DNA from: Gamsiella multidivaricata
Taxonomy: Eukaryota > Mortierellomycota > Mortierellomycetes > Mortierellales > Mortierellaceae
Reading direction: 5' to 3'
Assembly: GCF_025024155.1 (NCBI RefSeq)
Contig: NW_026251779.1
Span: 62,001 to 126,000, forward strand
Length of the DNA stretch: 64,000 nt
Made by a program: the position numbers and the translations under genes. Below are positions 1 to 11,710 of this stretch, piece after piece (the first letter of the stretch is position 1; the number at the start of each line of letters is the position of its first letter). The notes below the pieces were generated by a model, which was not told where the DNA came from, searched no databases, and saw nothing but the letters and a program-made list of their open reading frames with translations.

Positions 1-446
1 TCAAGCAGTTGCTCCGGACCGTGCTGCATCGTACGCATCTCGGCGCGCAGCGACGACTCGTTGTACAACGCGCGCTGGTACATACACTTGAACCCCTCCT
101 CTTGATTCAGGAGCACATCCGCCAGAAGCCTTTCCTCGAGCCCCTTCAACGTCTCGCAAACGTCCTTGTATCGCTTCCTAATGCACTCCATGGCCGCCTC
201 CTGAAAATCGGACTCGACAGACAACGCTGCCCGACGCTCCCGCCGTGATGGATAGGGCCTTGGATCCGGCCGCAGGAGGATGGGGTTGCGGATGGACCTC
301 GTGAATGGTGCAGACGTCGGCTCTGTTTTGACAACCACCGATTTATCGCTGTCGAAAGAAAGTGGGGAGGGCGATCGACCGCCCGCCGGTGCTTGTGAAA
401 AGGACGATTCGTCGACCGCCAGCGACGAGGAGTCGACAAAACGAGT
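1..446 (-). CDS. partial coiled-coil protein, internal exon cut by the left edge
   Basis: An open minus-strand frame runs from an apparent 3' splice site (CAATAG before base 446) off the left edge. The first part is Ser/Pro-rich and holds VVVKTEPTSAP, which fits a SUMO-attachment consensus (VKTE). A basic stretch (RPYPSRRERRA) follows, then a predicted alpha-helical segment around MECIRKRYKDVCETLKGLEE and CMYQRALYNESSLRAEMRTM with coiled-coil character. No ATG precedes the basic stretch in this frame, so the start should lie in an upstream exon or at the Met at 191. I recognise no family. Opposite-strand frames here have no such structured character. Whether it is a single exon and a functional gene is inference. 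Confidence 0.4.
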
Positions 447-679
447 CTATTGCAGTGGTGGCGGCGACTGCAGCCGGTCTGCCGTATTTACACGGTCCAC
501 GGTTAAAGGAAGACGACGCCGTGGCTTACGGATATCAGGACGACTAAGGTCAACGAAGCGTGAAGTCATCGTGGGCAAGAAGAAGGTGCAGAGACGATAA
601 AAAAAGTGATGGATTCGCGTAGTAAACTGTGCGGAAGGATAATAATTGCGGATGGGAGTGAAGAGAAGGGAAGAGAAAA

Positions 680-2718
680 AAGTATGTATGAGGGCGACCT
701 CCCTTCCCCTGAAACCATTGATGCGCATACGAAAGCTGTTGCTCATCTCTATGAGCAACAAAAGTCTATAGCTGGCCGCTCTATCGCGCCAGAGAAAACC
801 TCCCTGCACACCCAGGAAATCAGTGCGGTTGTAACGAAATACAAGTTGCGGTTTGTGCACAATAGCGTTACGCATAATAATGAATGTGGCGGTTCTGAGC
901 GCGTTGTGCCTCGCTCCAACACTGGTCATCCTTTGCCTTTGTCCCGGACCTCCACTTTACAGGCATTACAAGTGGAAAAAAAATCACGCAATTGACTATA
1001 CAGTCTGCCGATCCTGAAGCGATTACTCAAGTCACCTTGAACTCGAAATTATAAGCATTAAAACGGCGGCGCCAGGACCCTCAAAATCATCGGAGCCCGT
1101 GATCGTGTTTCTATTCCATGGAACTACTTCATGACTACCCACGGCCAGAGTGTGCGTGAGACTTTGTTGTCCAACATATATCCACACCAGGATGCAACCC
1201 GCGAGCAAGGGAGGCAGTTTGCACTAGGGATTGCGGTTGTGATCACTCAAGGGAAGATGAACCAAGACCACACGATATATTCGTGTCGCGTTCGCAACAA
1301 GGACGTGAAAATATGTCCTGTGAGCTGTCTCGCGTTCTATTTGCTCGAGCTGTAGATAGTATGTGTTATGTGTACTATGTATATATCATTTAATAAGTGG
1401 TATAACCATCGTCGTCTTGTTACACATTACTTGAGCTCAGTCCCAAAGGAGGTTCCGTATAGGATGGCCGGTTTTACCCTTTCAAACGGAGAGTTTTGGC
1501 TAAACGCAACACCATCATCCCGAAAGTTGAACTCCAGAGGAAAAGCTTTCCCTTCATTGAGAACCTGTTTCCAAGAAACAGCGATTGGGCTAGATGGGTC
1601 GACAACGTTATGCTAAATAACCTTGAAGAGTTCAACAGGCCAGAGTCCCATCAAATCGACTACCCTACTGCGTAATTTTCCGCCATGCAACTCATGCTTA
1701 TCTTGGCTCACTTACGCAAGAACACTCTGCAGGATGCAGTTGCTCTGATGTATATTACAGACAACCCATTATGTCTATGTGGTCAACATAATGCCTTCAC
1801 CAAGATGCCGGCCTTCACGTCCACGTTGCTCCAGGAATTCAGCTCGCGGTTACAGGAGAGCATGCGAATGGCAAAATCACCTCTATCAGACAATCTAACC
1901 GCTAATGCGCCAGCTATCCAGCAAGAGTTTCGCACCATAAAAACTGCCCTAGCATCTCTGGAGGTACATATTCGAATGAGATTCGATCAGTCAAACGCCA
2001 AATATAGAGGCCAAATCAAGGACTCGGCCACCAGATGATATTCATAACACACGCGTTCCACGATATCACAAAGAATGCCAGCCTGGTCTTTGGCAATGCG
2101 GAGACTCAGGCGTCACTCGAGCATCGACAACAGGAGCAGTAAATGCAGCATTATCTGCGAGATCTGCAACGACAGCAGCAGCAGTAGGAGCCACAACAAG
2201 AATTGTACGAGGAGCTAGAGGAAGGGCTACAGCAGCAGGGACATTTGTTGCAGTTACCCGAGTCAATTCCATAGATGCATGGATAACCGACGTCTGCGGC
2301 GCCAAAGAACGAAAAGCTGGAGCTGGAACGTCTTGCAGACGAAATAGCACGCGCTAGGCTTCAAATCACACCGACTAGCACTGTCTTTGGAACGTAACCT
2401 CGCAGTGTTGACCTTGATACACATTGGGAGAAGTGGTTCTCTGAAGAGCTGCCCGACAAACCATCTATCTGGAGTATGAACAAACCTTACAGGAAATCCT
2501 GACGCAACGAACGGAACCCGGTGCTGAGGAACCATTATGTGTTCAAAAAATGGTTGATTTACAAGGTTCTGAGCGAGATATTAGGAGCTAAAGAAGCAAC
2601 ACTGGAAGAGAGGATTCTCTCTGGCATATTGATAGTTAATAATGCTATGGAACGCGCTAGCTCTCTTGCCCAGTATAACAGAAGTCTTCAAGTCCCAAGA
2701 AACAACACACAAAAATAG
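680..2718 (+). pseudogene. decayed Crypton / Ndc10-like tyrosine recombinase with GCR1_C-like tail
   Basis: Successive plus-strand fragments in shifting frames, broken by stop codons, line up in the order of the Ndc10-domain (Crypton) tyrosine recombinases common in early-diverging fungi. About 684-800: a helical start (SPETIDAHTKAVAHLYEQQK). About 1180-1355: a catalytic-domain core with VVITQGKMNQDH and VRNKDVKICPVSCLAFYLLE. About 1420-1600: HYLSSVPKEVPYRMAGF, resembling the segment that carries the catalytic Tyr, then FPFIENLFPRNSDW. About 1690-2035: AHLRKNTLQDAVALM. About 2040-2400: a Gln-rich linker. About 2415-2720: DTHWEKWFSEELPDKPSIW, resembling the GCR1_C DNA-binding domain. The roughly 100 residues expected between the second and third blocks, which should hold the Arg/His active-site box, are missing. 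Stops occur after YLLEL, after DYPTA and within the linker. Family assignment comes from recalled family patterns. It is almost certainly inactive. Confidence 0.75.
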
Positions 2719-2804
2719 CAACATTTCGCGATAGCCATATAGAACAAGAATATGCAAATATCGGTTTTCAATGCTATTCAAATTATGATCTGTATCTATC
2801 AATG

Positions 2805-3708
2805 CTACGTCTTTTTTGATATACTTCCCATAGTGGTGGGGTTTAAGATGGGAGATATCCTTACATTTCTCGCAATCACAATTATAATCCTAGTCCACTG
2901 AAAGCTGATTAATATGTGAAAAAGTAATTTTGCTTTCTCAAGCTCGACCTTTTTCATTTTCGCCTTCCATTTTGTCCGCTCTAGACCGAGCTGCGCCCTC
3001 TTCACTTTGGCCTCCCATTTTACCCGCTCCATAGCGATTCGCGCCTCCTCCACTCTAAGCTGACGAACCTTCAGATCCAACTTGGTTTTAACCTTGCTTT
3101 CGCCGTAGAGGCTAATGCTGGAGACAGATAAAGAATTTGCCTCGCTTCCCTCATCCTCCTCCTTCCCTGTAGTCTGTGCATGAATTCCCTTATCACCATC
3201 GGTTGGACAAGGACTGACGCGCTTCGGTGGCCGTGCATCCTCCTCCGAAGCCTTCCTCTTCTATGGTAATAATAGATTTGAAGAACGGTGATTAGACAGG
3301 ATGATTAAGAGTAGTTCTTTGCATGGATATACCGGGAGCAGTACAATGCGACCCTCCGAGCAGTAAAGCGTGAACTTGGGGTTTCCCTTGGAAGTATCTT
3401 TGCGCCGCTCCTGCATTCATACCTTGGGCCATACAATATCTGCATTTAGGTTATTTTTGACATCAACGCCTGTCACCAAATCTTCATTGAAAGGCCACCA
3501 TGCAAGGGGTAAAGCATCTAAATCCAATGCGTTATGCTGGCGATTGTAAGCGGCAATTAAATCAGCGCGTCTGGTGAGAGGAATAAAAAGAACCTCCCTT
3601 TCGGGCGTGCTATTGGGATTCTCAGGGCAGTCCTTGAAGGTGATTCTGGAGTGGCCAAATTGACCACATTTACATACTCGAGGTGCCCTAACAGGTCCAG
3701 CAGCAGGT
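2805..3708 (-). CDS. zinc-knuckle and charged coiled-coil protein, 5' end unresolved
   Basis: Two minus-strand exons join in frame. The upstream exon starts after an acceptor (CTATAG before base 3708) and encodes a CCHC-like zinc knuckle (VCKCGQFGHSRITFKDCPEN, Cys-x-Cys-x4-His-x5-Cys spacing) followed by a conserved-looking stretch (LPLAWWPFNEDLVTG). Its donor (AAG|GTATGA) lies near 3419. The intron has a CTAATC branch-like site and ends at CCATAG near 3263. The downstream exon encodes KRKASEEDARPPKRV, then a long charged helix (LRVEEARIAMERVKWEAKVK and LGLERTKWKAKMKKVELEKA) of coiled-coil character. The frame closes at 2805. The stretch upstream of 3708 has no clear continuation, so the start is unknown. 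It sits beside a transposon relic, and the knuckle plus coiled coil suggests a nucleic-acid-binding or element-derived protein. That is inference. Confidence 0.45.
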
Positions 3709-4036
3709 CTATAGATTCGATAATTCGTGTCGAGTCAGCATGGAGACTAATGTCGATGTAGTAAGAACTATGGGCACACTTCACATACGCTTGTCTCCAC
3801 GTTGTATCTATGTTCTTGATAGTCAATTCAAGAGGGATGGAGCGGTTGGGGAGAAGCAAGGGGAATGACTTTGAGTGATAAGGGTCAAGCAGTGAACGTG
3901 TAAGGATAAAGGGTGTTTGGCTATGGTGGATGTGAGAGAAGCTTATTTTGAACAAAGCAAAAGTTGTGTTGACAATAAAGAGAGTGCAATGCCATCGAGA
4001 GCTTACTGTTCGAAAAGAAAGAGCATTGCCATCTTA

Positions 4037-4873
4037 TCAGCACTGAAAATTATTATCAAAGTCCTCGAACCACGACCGATCCGTGCAGACGCTTTCGTCG
4101 ATGTTACCCAGGCTATCAAACTCATCCGCAGAGATGCTCACGGCGTCCTCTACTGGCTGCCTCATCTTGTGGTCCCATGCAGTGGCAAAATCATCTGTGA
4201 AAATACTTTCATCGATGTTATCCAGGCCAGAGTCATCCGCAGGGATACTTATATCATCCTCCATTGGCTGGTTCACCTCGAGAGGCAATCCCCATTCCCA
4301 AGACCTGCATGTGTATTTGGATGTTATAGGCAGATCCAAATAGACTCGGCAGTGGAGGAACGGGGCCGTGGATCTCAGGGATAGGGTGGAGTTCGACCAT
4401 CCGACCCTTGCCTTTATCCACCTTCTGGCGCTTGCGCTTATCCGACTTCCAGGGCTTAATCTCCTCCACTTCCGGGATGGCGTCAATGTTCTTGCGCTTT
4501 CTTGTATATGTGCGGACTAGACGATCCTTCTCTTCGGAAATGACAGCCCTCTGTTGCGTCCTTGGGGAAACACGAACAACAGGGCTCCTCTTCTCCTCCG
4601 GGACGTCGCTTGGTTCGAGATGCACGAACCGCCGGAAACGAGATTGTTGGCTGGCCAATCTCAAGGACTGCACTTGATAGAGCACGGCTGGGTTCGTAAG
4701 GTGCAAACAAAAGAAAAGGAAGAATGAGATGAGTATACCTTAGACTAAGCACCCACTGTAGCACCCACTCTGGCTGCTGCGGTGTGAAATGAGCGTGACA
4801 TGAAATACCTTTTCGGGCATGCGTAGTAGGTCTGGCGGTCGTGGCTTTTCTTGCACTTTTCACGCTTGGGCAT
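4037..4873 (-). CDS. unknown protein with N-terminal Cys/His motif and acidic tandem repeat
   Basis: An ATG at 4873 starts MPKREKCKKSHDRQTYYACP, a short Cys-His-Cys motif. A donor (AG|GTATTT, exon end 4809) and an acceptor (TTGAG before 4659) join it in frame to RLASQQSRFRRFVHLEPSDV, followed by a very basic stretch (KSDKRKRQKVDKGKGRM, a likely nuclear signal). The C-terminal part is in another frame, so a second intron (possibly GTTCCT...AACCAG around 4270-4370) or a frameshift is needed. It holds two tandem copies of an acidic unit of about 36 residues, sharing QP(M/V)ED, SI(P/S)AD and NIDES, and ends FEDFDNNFQC-stop. No family is recognised. The position beside a Crypton relic and the small Cys/His head allow a transposon-derived origin. 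Existence of exons 1-2 is fairly well supported; the joining of the last exon is not. Confidence 0.5.
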
Positions 4874-5030
4874 GTTGTAGGGAGTTCAGAGTAGGATGGT
4901 GGTAGGCATCGGTGATAGAGACAGACAGAGAGAGAGTGAATGAGAGAGAAAGACAGAAAAAAGATTTTTTATTTTTTTATTTTATACTTTTCTGGCTCCA
5001 GAGCCCTAGATTGCTTTTTTTATATTGATA

Positions 5031-8000
5031 TTATTGTGCCCAGATAGAGCTTACCAGCGACTTGAGCTTGTCCCGCTTCCGTCCCCCCTCTTGCTCAGCA
5101 TGGCTGTTCATACTCTGTTCTCTCCGAGTATGGTCATGGTACGTGCTGTTCGATTTGTTTGTGCCTACTCGTCCAATGATCTCGGCCAACGGACCCCCAC
5201 CTCCGCCCAGCGTTCCGGCTCCACTGACAATAACATTATTGGGATTATACCCAGTCCCATAGCCCAGCCCTGGCGCTGACATACCATTGGATCCAGACGA
5301 TGACCTGTCTATCATGGTCGACATGAACCCAGCCACACCACGACGAGGATCGACTTCCGGTACCGGCGCGTGTACAGATTCCATCTCGAGTGATCTCCAC
5401 AACTCCAACACGCTCTCAATCTTGTCGGCAGGACAACAAGCAAGCGCGTATCCAGCAACAGCCATTCGCTTAGAATACTCTCGTCCTACAGATTCCGTTG
5501 CGACTTGGACAAATATTTCCCATGGGTTCCTGGCATCAGGATCACCAAGTCCTTGCAATGACGGCCCATGTGCCGCGGTAGAGGGCCCAGATGACGTCCC
5601 AGCTCTTGATCCTGGCCGGGAAGATAACGACGAAGGAGAATCTGGTCGCGAAGGTGTCGATGCGCTGTCCTCACTGTTGCCCCCACCACCAGTAACGAAG
5701 CTGTTGCTCTTCACAACCCGCCTCATCCTTGGAGATCCATCTGCATTCATATCGAGCGCTCCTGAGGTTCTGAGCAGCTCCATCAGTCGTTCGGCTTGTT
5801 GGATCGCAAAAACGTGATTCTTCTCTTTGAGAGCTGCCTCGATGAGCATGCCCACAACTTGGATCTCGATTTGCTGCCGTAATGTTTTCTTTTGACCGAT
5901 ACCGGTGACCTTGATGGCTAGCTCGAGCATTGCAGCGTGATCACGGTAGGCGTTCTCCTGGCTCATAATCAACCGTCGCACCAACGAGAGTCGATTCTCA
6001 GTCGCACGGATCTGGAACGGGAGAATCGTAGTGCTACTTCCTGGGGCAGTGAGGTTGTACGTCGAAGTCATGAAGTTGGTGGCCTCGATCAGATCCATCT
6101 CCTTCCGAATATTTGTGGTCTCTGGAAGAACTTTCAAGCTACAACAGATGATAAATAAAATATTCCAAATTCTGTTAATGCCCAAATTGCTCGTGCGCCG
6201 CCTACGAACTTAAAAAATCCAAGTGAGGAACTAAAGCCCTTACCAATCGTATGCCATCTTCATAAGTCCCTGATGTCTGTTGCCAGAGGTCGCATTGTTA
6301 AACATCTCATTCGAGCAATCGATGACCAGCTTTTCAGCTGTCGCCAGCCGGACCGGTGGGAGCATTCCTGGTGGGAACAAAATCGCCCTTGCGAGCTCGA
6401 ATTCTAGCAGGGTCATCAAGTTTGATGCTGTCAGTGTCGATTTAAAAATATGATACATCAAAATAAGCAGAACTTTCAAAGACTTACTTCCGCAGCTCAA
6501 AACACCAGCCAGGTACTCTCTGTAAATATCTTGTTCGGAAACCCGACCCAACACCCCACCTCCCTTTTCGCCTCCGCGTAATCGGATCAAATCCTCCAAA
6601 AGCAACATCCACTCGTCGTCGCTCTCAAAGCGCTCACCCATTCTCTCCGGTCCTCCACTAGCGAGTCTTGCCATCTTGGTGACCATCTGCAGCTGGCTTG
6701 CCTCCGAGTCCGAGTTCTCCAGGAACCAGGAGAGCTGCACAGGAAGGTCGTATCGCGCCAGTGTCTCTGCAGCAGTCAAATTTTGCTCAAGGGTATCGAG
6801 AGCGTGCTGCATCAGTCCCTGCGTTGGCGCATACTTGACAAAGGCAGGATACATATTGAGGGGATCCAACTGTTGGGATATCCGAGAGCGATCCTGAGCC
6901 GGCGCCGAAGAGGTGTTGAGATCGCTTCCAAAGGTAACAAAGATGTTTTTGCGAAGCTCTGCTCGGCGGACCTTGTCAATGGTCTCGTCCACGTCCTCCG
7001 TCTGCTCAAACATTGGCAAACAGACGATCATGTCGCTCATCACTTTCCATTCGTCCACGGTTCTGCAGCCGTACATGCACGACATCGTCAGCCAAGACAA
7101 CTCCATATCGTTGCTGATAATACGCTCATCCGGTTCGTACACTGGCTTCGAGGCTTGAATGACAGCACCAACCCATGAAAGGTGATTTGGGCTCTGTCTC
7201 AGAAGAAAGGCATACAGATACGACATGGGGTTCTGAGAGTCTTGTCCAGCGGGTAGGCCCTGCCCAGGAACATGGACGGGGTCGCTTCGCTGCCAGCGTC
7301 GTGGGATAACAACTGTGAGATAGGGCAGTACAAGACGTCGAATGTCCTGCACGATTGTATGCTCATCACTCATGCCTAGACAGAGCTGAACCACCTCCAT
7401 CGGGTTCATAAGCGAAAATTGCTCGAGCGAAAGATCCTGAACCGTATCCGCCCACATTGCCTTTGCCTCTGGTCGGCGGTTATCAGGCTTAATCTCGTAC
7501 AGCAATTTGTAAAGAATCTCCAGATCCTCGCTGATCGTCTCCAGTAGTGGGATATAGTTGTCGGTGCCGTACTGGATAAGGCGTCGCTGCTCGATGATTT
7601 GTCCTGCATTCCTGTCGATCTCCAGTGCTCGATCAATATACCAGTGCGAGAGGTCCTCACCCGAAGCAGGAAATGGGAGAGGTGACGGCAGAATCTCCTC
7701 GGCTTCCTGCTTGATGGCCACCATATCCAGCGATACTGCCTCATTCCCTCCGTGGGCGGCCTTGCGCTCTTCCAGAGCTAACGCCTGCTGGTGTAGATAT
7801 GCATCCATTTCGTGATCTGCTGATCCAAAGACCAGTGTCCTTAACTCTGGAATTTCCGCCCAGTCAAGTTCTCTCCATGGATGATCCGGCGCCCATGGCT
7901 TTTCCACTCTCGTTGCTGGGTCGAGTCGCGGCAAAAGGCCCCTGTACGCCTCCGTCGGACATGTCTCTGGAATGCGGTTAAGCGTAGTCATCCTCCACGG

Positions 8001-10784
8001 CCACGTCTCCCGGTTGTGCCGAGTAAAGAGGATCCTGACGCCTTCAATGAACTCTGCTTCTGCATAAATTCGAGCCAGAGCAGATAGATCCATGTCCTTA
8101 AACGTGTTGTACGACCCAGTGAGAAGCGGTAATGGAGGAGTTCTCTGGTCCGCGGCGTCATCGTATAGAATACCGAGTGGGTCCAACGGATCTTTAGTCT
8201 TGGGATGTTTTGATAGCAGCCTTGAAATCCTGGCTTCCTCACGCGTCCTCCACTGCTTTTCCATGATGGTTAACTCAGTAAAAGTTGAGAGCCGATTAAG
8301 GTACTTCAGAAAATACCACCGATACTTGCACCACAACATTTCCCGTTCGGCTAACTGAACCGCGAGTAGTAGTTCGCTTGTTTTGGCTCTCATGGGCTCT
8401 CCTGAGGCGGCGGCTCGAATCCAGTCAATCTTAACCTCTGTACCTAGCTCGTATCGTCTGATAATGTCGTCCATAAGGCTATCGGTGAGCTGCAAACCGT
8501 ATTCAAGAAGCGTCCTGATGCCTTCGTGGTCCTCCGTAACGCTTTCAAGACAGTTGGCGAGAACCCATTGCTTATCCGTGATCTTGTCCAGCAAGTTCGA
8601 CACGACGTCTGCACTGATATGAGAGAGTTGCTTCCACTGATACTGGTAGACAACATCTGTGTCCAGCTCATAAGTTGTAGCGATGGCTAGTGCGGAAGAG
8701 TAGTCCCTGCCTTCCAACTTGCGATATAGCAGCTCCTCCGGTGGCACGCGAAGCATCCGGTATAGGCTCAAGGTCCGCTTGGGGACAAGGATCAGTCTTT
8801 GGAGCTTGGCTCGGCGCTCGTCGGCGTCCTTGGACCCAAAATATTTTGTCAGCTGTGCAATCCACTTGAAGAGAAGGCGCTCATTACCCATCATCTGTGC
8901 GATCTCCTGCTCGGTTGGTTCGCCCATGGCCTTATCCTCCTGGTCCGTCATCATGATCCACCGGTCCCCCACCACACGAGCACGAATCATCCTGGTGATC
9001 TCCTCAATGACAAATACCTGCTCATCGTGCGCGCTGAATCCAGAATTAGTGAACTCGAGGCATGAGGCAAACACCTTGGGCTCCTGACCCAAAATATTGA
9101 TCAACTCTGGGATTTGAAGGACGATCATGGCTCCACTCTCGTACCCCAGTAGAATGGCATCCTCAGCCCAAAACCGCATCGAGACACACCGTCCATTGGC
9201 CACTCCGATCAAATGTGTCGATGTTCCGTTGGACTGGTATTCCTTCACCAGTTCCTGAAACTCTTGAAAGGAAAGCGTGCTGTGCTCTTCGGATCTGGCA
9301 TAGTAGTTTAAATGCTCGCTGTTCCATGTCATCTTCAACACCCCGCCGCGCTCCTTGGATAATGTCCAACTGGTGAGAGACCCTGAGCTGTCCAATGAAA
9401 GCGCTCCGTACTTTTCGTGGACAACAATCGTATGAACGGAATGGTTCGTGAGATAGACATCGCGCTCGAACAGTTTTTGAAGAGTCGGGCCGATCGCGGA
9501 GAGACCTGTTGGGTATCTTATTGCGTCCGATGCTTGAGGCGTTCTGTCCAAGACACTATCGACTGAACTTTGGAGTTGACCATCTGTGTTATACCTCTGA
9601 TAGTATGGCGAGTCTCGCTCAATCGTCCAGAACTGTACACCCGCCTGTGTGCCAGAATTGTCTATAATATGTGAATTATCCGGATTAGTAGATTTACCTT
9701 TGAACGACCCATACAACATAATCAACATAAACATCGTGTCCGACTTACCTGCTGGTTCTTTACTCTGGTGCGGAGTACCTCCGACGCACAGAATGCCGTT
9801 ATGTTCATCAATGCTGGCGCATGCTACTGTCCTGAAAGTATCCTTAAAGGTGAATGTGTGGTAGGGACAAAAAAAACCTGGGTCTGAATAGCCCTCTCTT
9901 GCCCATGAGCTCTGCCTTGGTGTCAGTAGCGATTGCGTTGCGAGCAACGACCTTCGGTGCTGGAGGTTTTTTCTTTTAGGATAATCCTCTAACGGCGACG
10001 TTGGCGTGGAGTCGGACTGGCCTAATGCCTCAGGCGTGTTGAAGAGATAGCTCCTGAGGGCGCCGTCGTATGTGATCGTGATGAGTTCGTATGCATAGTT
10101 GTGTCCGTTGAATTTGACTCCAAAACCATCTTCATTCTTGCTCTTCCTCGTATTGACGAATCCAAGATAACACAGGGGTTCGACAAACAATTGACTGGTG
10201 CCACCGCTCGAGACCCCTTCGTCCTCTACTGGTGCATCCTGTTGCTGAATCTTGGGCAGAATCGACCCGATGAGCCTTCCTTTCGTATCAATAATTTCCA
10301 CTGTACCGTTGCTGAAACTTCTTGCCACTAGCTTCGAATCGAAACTCCACGCGATCCTCCTCCACTTTGGGTACAGGTCTTGTTGGCTGGTTGCTCCCCA
10401 GACAGAGTGAACGATTTGATAACTTGAGTTAAGTGTTCTGAATTCGATCTTGTCCTCATGATTGACTGCTAGGAAATGACTGTCAGGACTTAGCGCGATC
10501 TGCCACGGCGACTTTATCGGAGTGAGCGTGGAGGCAATCCCAGAGGGAACAGTGGTGGTAAGGAAGAGGGGCGAAATATTGGCGGCAACGCGTCGAAGGA
10601 ACCACTGCTTCCATCGAGCAAGTTTTCGCTTAGCGTCCTTGTCAAACTCGTCAAGCTGTTGCTGCAGGTTGCCCGAAGTCGGGAAGGAGGCATTTGATGA
10701 GGAGGTCAGCGACGCGTCTGCATTGTCGTTAGGCGTCCAGATAGCGATGGTGTCGACGTCGTACAGCTGCCGTTGTTTCTCCAT
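5031..10784 (-). CDS. SEC39: NBAS/Sec39-type subunit of the Dsl1/NRZ ER tethering complex
   Basis: Proposed exons: 10784-9749, 9661-6488, 6427-6244, 6138-5031; phases agree and give 1833 residues. In animals and yeast this family holds the Dsl1/NRZ complex on the ER, where it captures COPI vesicles returning from the Golgi. The N-terminal third is a beta-propeller-like NBAS_N region (SPWQIALSPDSHFLAVNHED, then WRRIAWSFDSKLVARSFSNG). A Sec39 helical solenoid follows from about residue 640 (GRDYSSALAIATTYELDTDV, DKITDKQWVLANCLESV). Across the last intron it continues as DCLKVLPETTNIRKEMDLIE, typical of the NBAS C-terminal half. A Ser/Gly-rich linker precedes the C-terminus. Size lies between yeast Sec39 (709) and human NBAS (2371). 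The first two introns (87 and 60 nt) are multiples of three without stops. An alternative donor at 5054 with acceptor before 5005 would end the protein at 4982 instead. Confidence 0.9.
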
Positions 10785-11710
10785 GTCGGGGTATTGATCT
10801 ATTCACTCTTGTTGTGTCCGCTGGCAGTTCATTCGATCTCAAGACAGTCTGTTGTTGTTGCAAGATGAATGGGATGAAAGTTGACTAGAAAGCGCTCTGG
10901 GACCATGGAACCAAGAGTAGAGCCATGCACTGTGACCGGCCTTCAACTTGACCAAACCACTTGTCACTGTTACCACCGGCCCACGCTGTACCATGCTCCT
11001 TTCCGTCACGATATCTATGGCATCAACCAGTAGTACAAGGACGGCACTATAAATATATATGAAGCTACTCCATTAAATCGAAGAGATGTTGACACCATGG
11101 AGGTTCACTAAAAAGTCGGCAAAGAAATCTTTGAAGAAGAACCACCTAGTAAATGGAATACCGCCAATTTCGGTACTTTTTCCTTCAGTACGTGAAGATA
11201 GCTAACACCGCGAACTTAATTGCTCCGCGAGAGAGGTCAGCTTATTATCCATTGAGCAGCAAATTGGCTTCTCCTTCCGGGAGCCAACGCAGAGACCGCC
11301 TGGAACTGCCAATCTCACACTCATGGTCTTGGGAGGCGTAGTCTGAAGCGACGAGTTGCGGCTCCAATGCTCCAAACAGCTTCATTTTTTTGCTGCATAA
11401 ATGACGGAGTGACGCGTTCTCTCGTGGCTGAGTGAGTTCTGAGGTCCATTCAAATATTTAAATTGACAATTCAATTGAATGAGTGCCAGTTGGAGCTATT
11501 GGAGAGAAAAAAACAAAGACAGACAAAAAGACGCAGCAAAGGTGAATCTCGATCACCCATCCCACCCTGCTGCTTCCTTCCATACTCTCCACCGCCCCTT
11601 CCTTCTCTCCGCCTCCCCCACAAAAGGTGTCATCGTCCTCTCCCTTCCCTCACGACTCTTCACAGGACATTCGCCGAGCAGGAAGTCAACAGTCGGTGAT
11701 CTACTTACTG
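10785..11710. promoter_or_regulatory. divergent promoter region between SEC39/NBAS and GCN1
   Basis: About 926 bases separate the start codons of two large housekeeping genes read outward. No convincing gene lies in it. An AT-rich patch with a TATA-like run (ATAAATATATATG) lies near 11049-11061, and a pyrimidine-rich tract (CCTTCC, CTCTCC repeats) spans about 11560-11650 just before the GCN1 start, as is common in fungal 5' leaders. A CACAG at about 11658-11662 could be the 3' end of a 5'-leader intron. Promoter function is inferred from position only. Confidence 0.5.

Noticed and set aside
447..929. 160-codon minus-strand frame upstream of the left-edge partial gene
   Set aside because: It uses no ATG in good context and overlaps the N-terminal Crypton block on the other strand; composition is that of a shadow frame.
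3557..3955. 132-codon minus-strand frame overlapping the zinc-knuckle exon
   Set aside because: It runs in a different frame from the knuckle, and its text matches no family; at most part of it could be an upstream exon.
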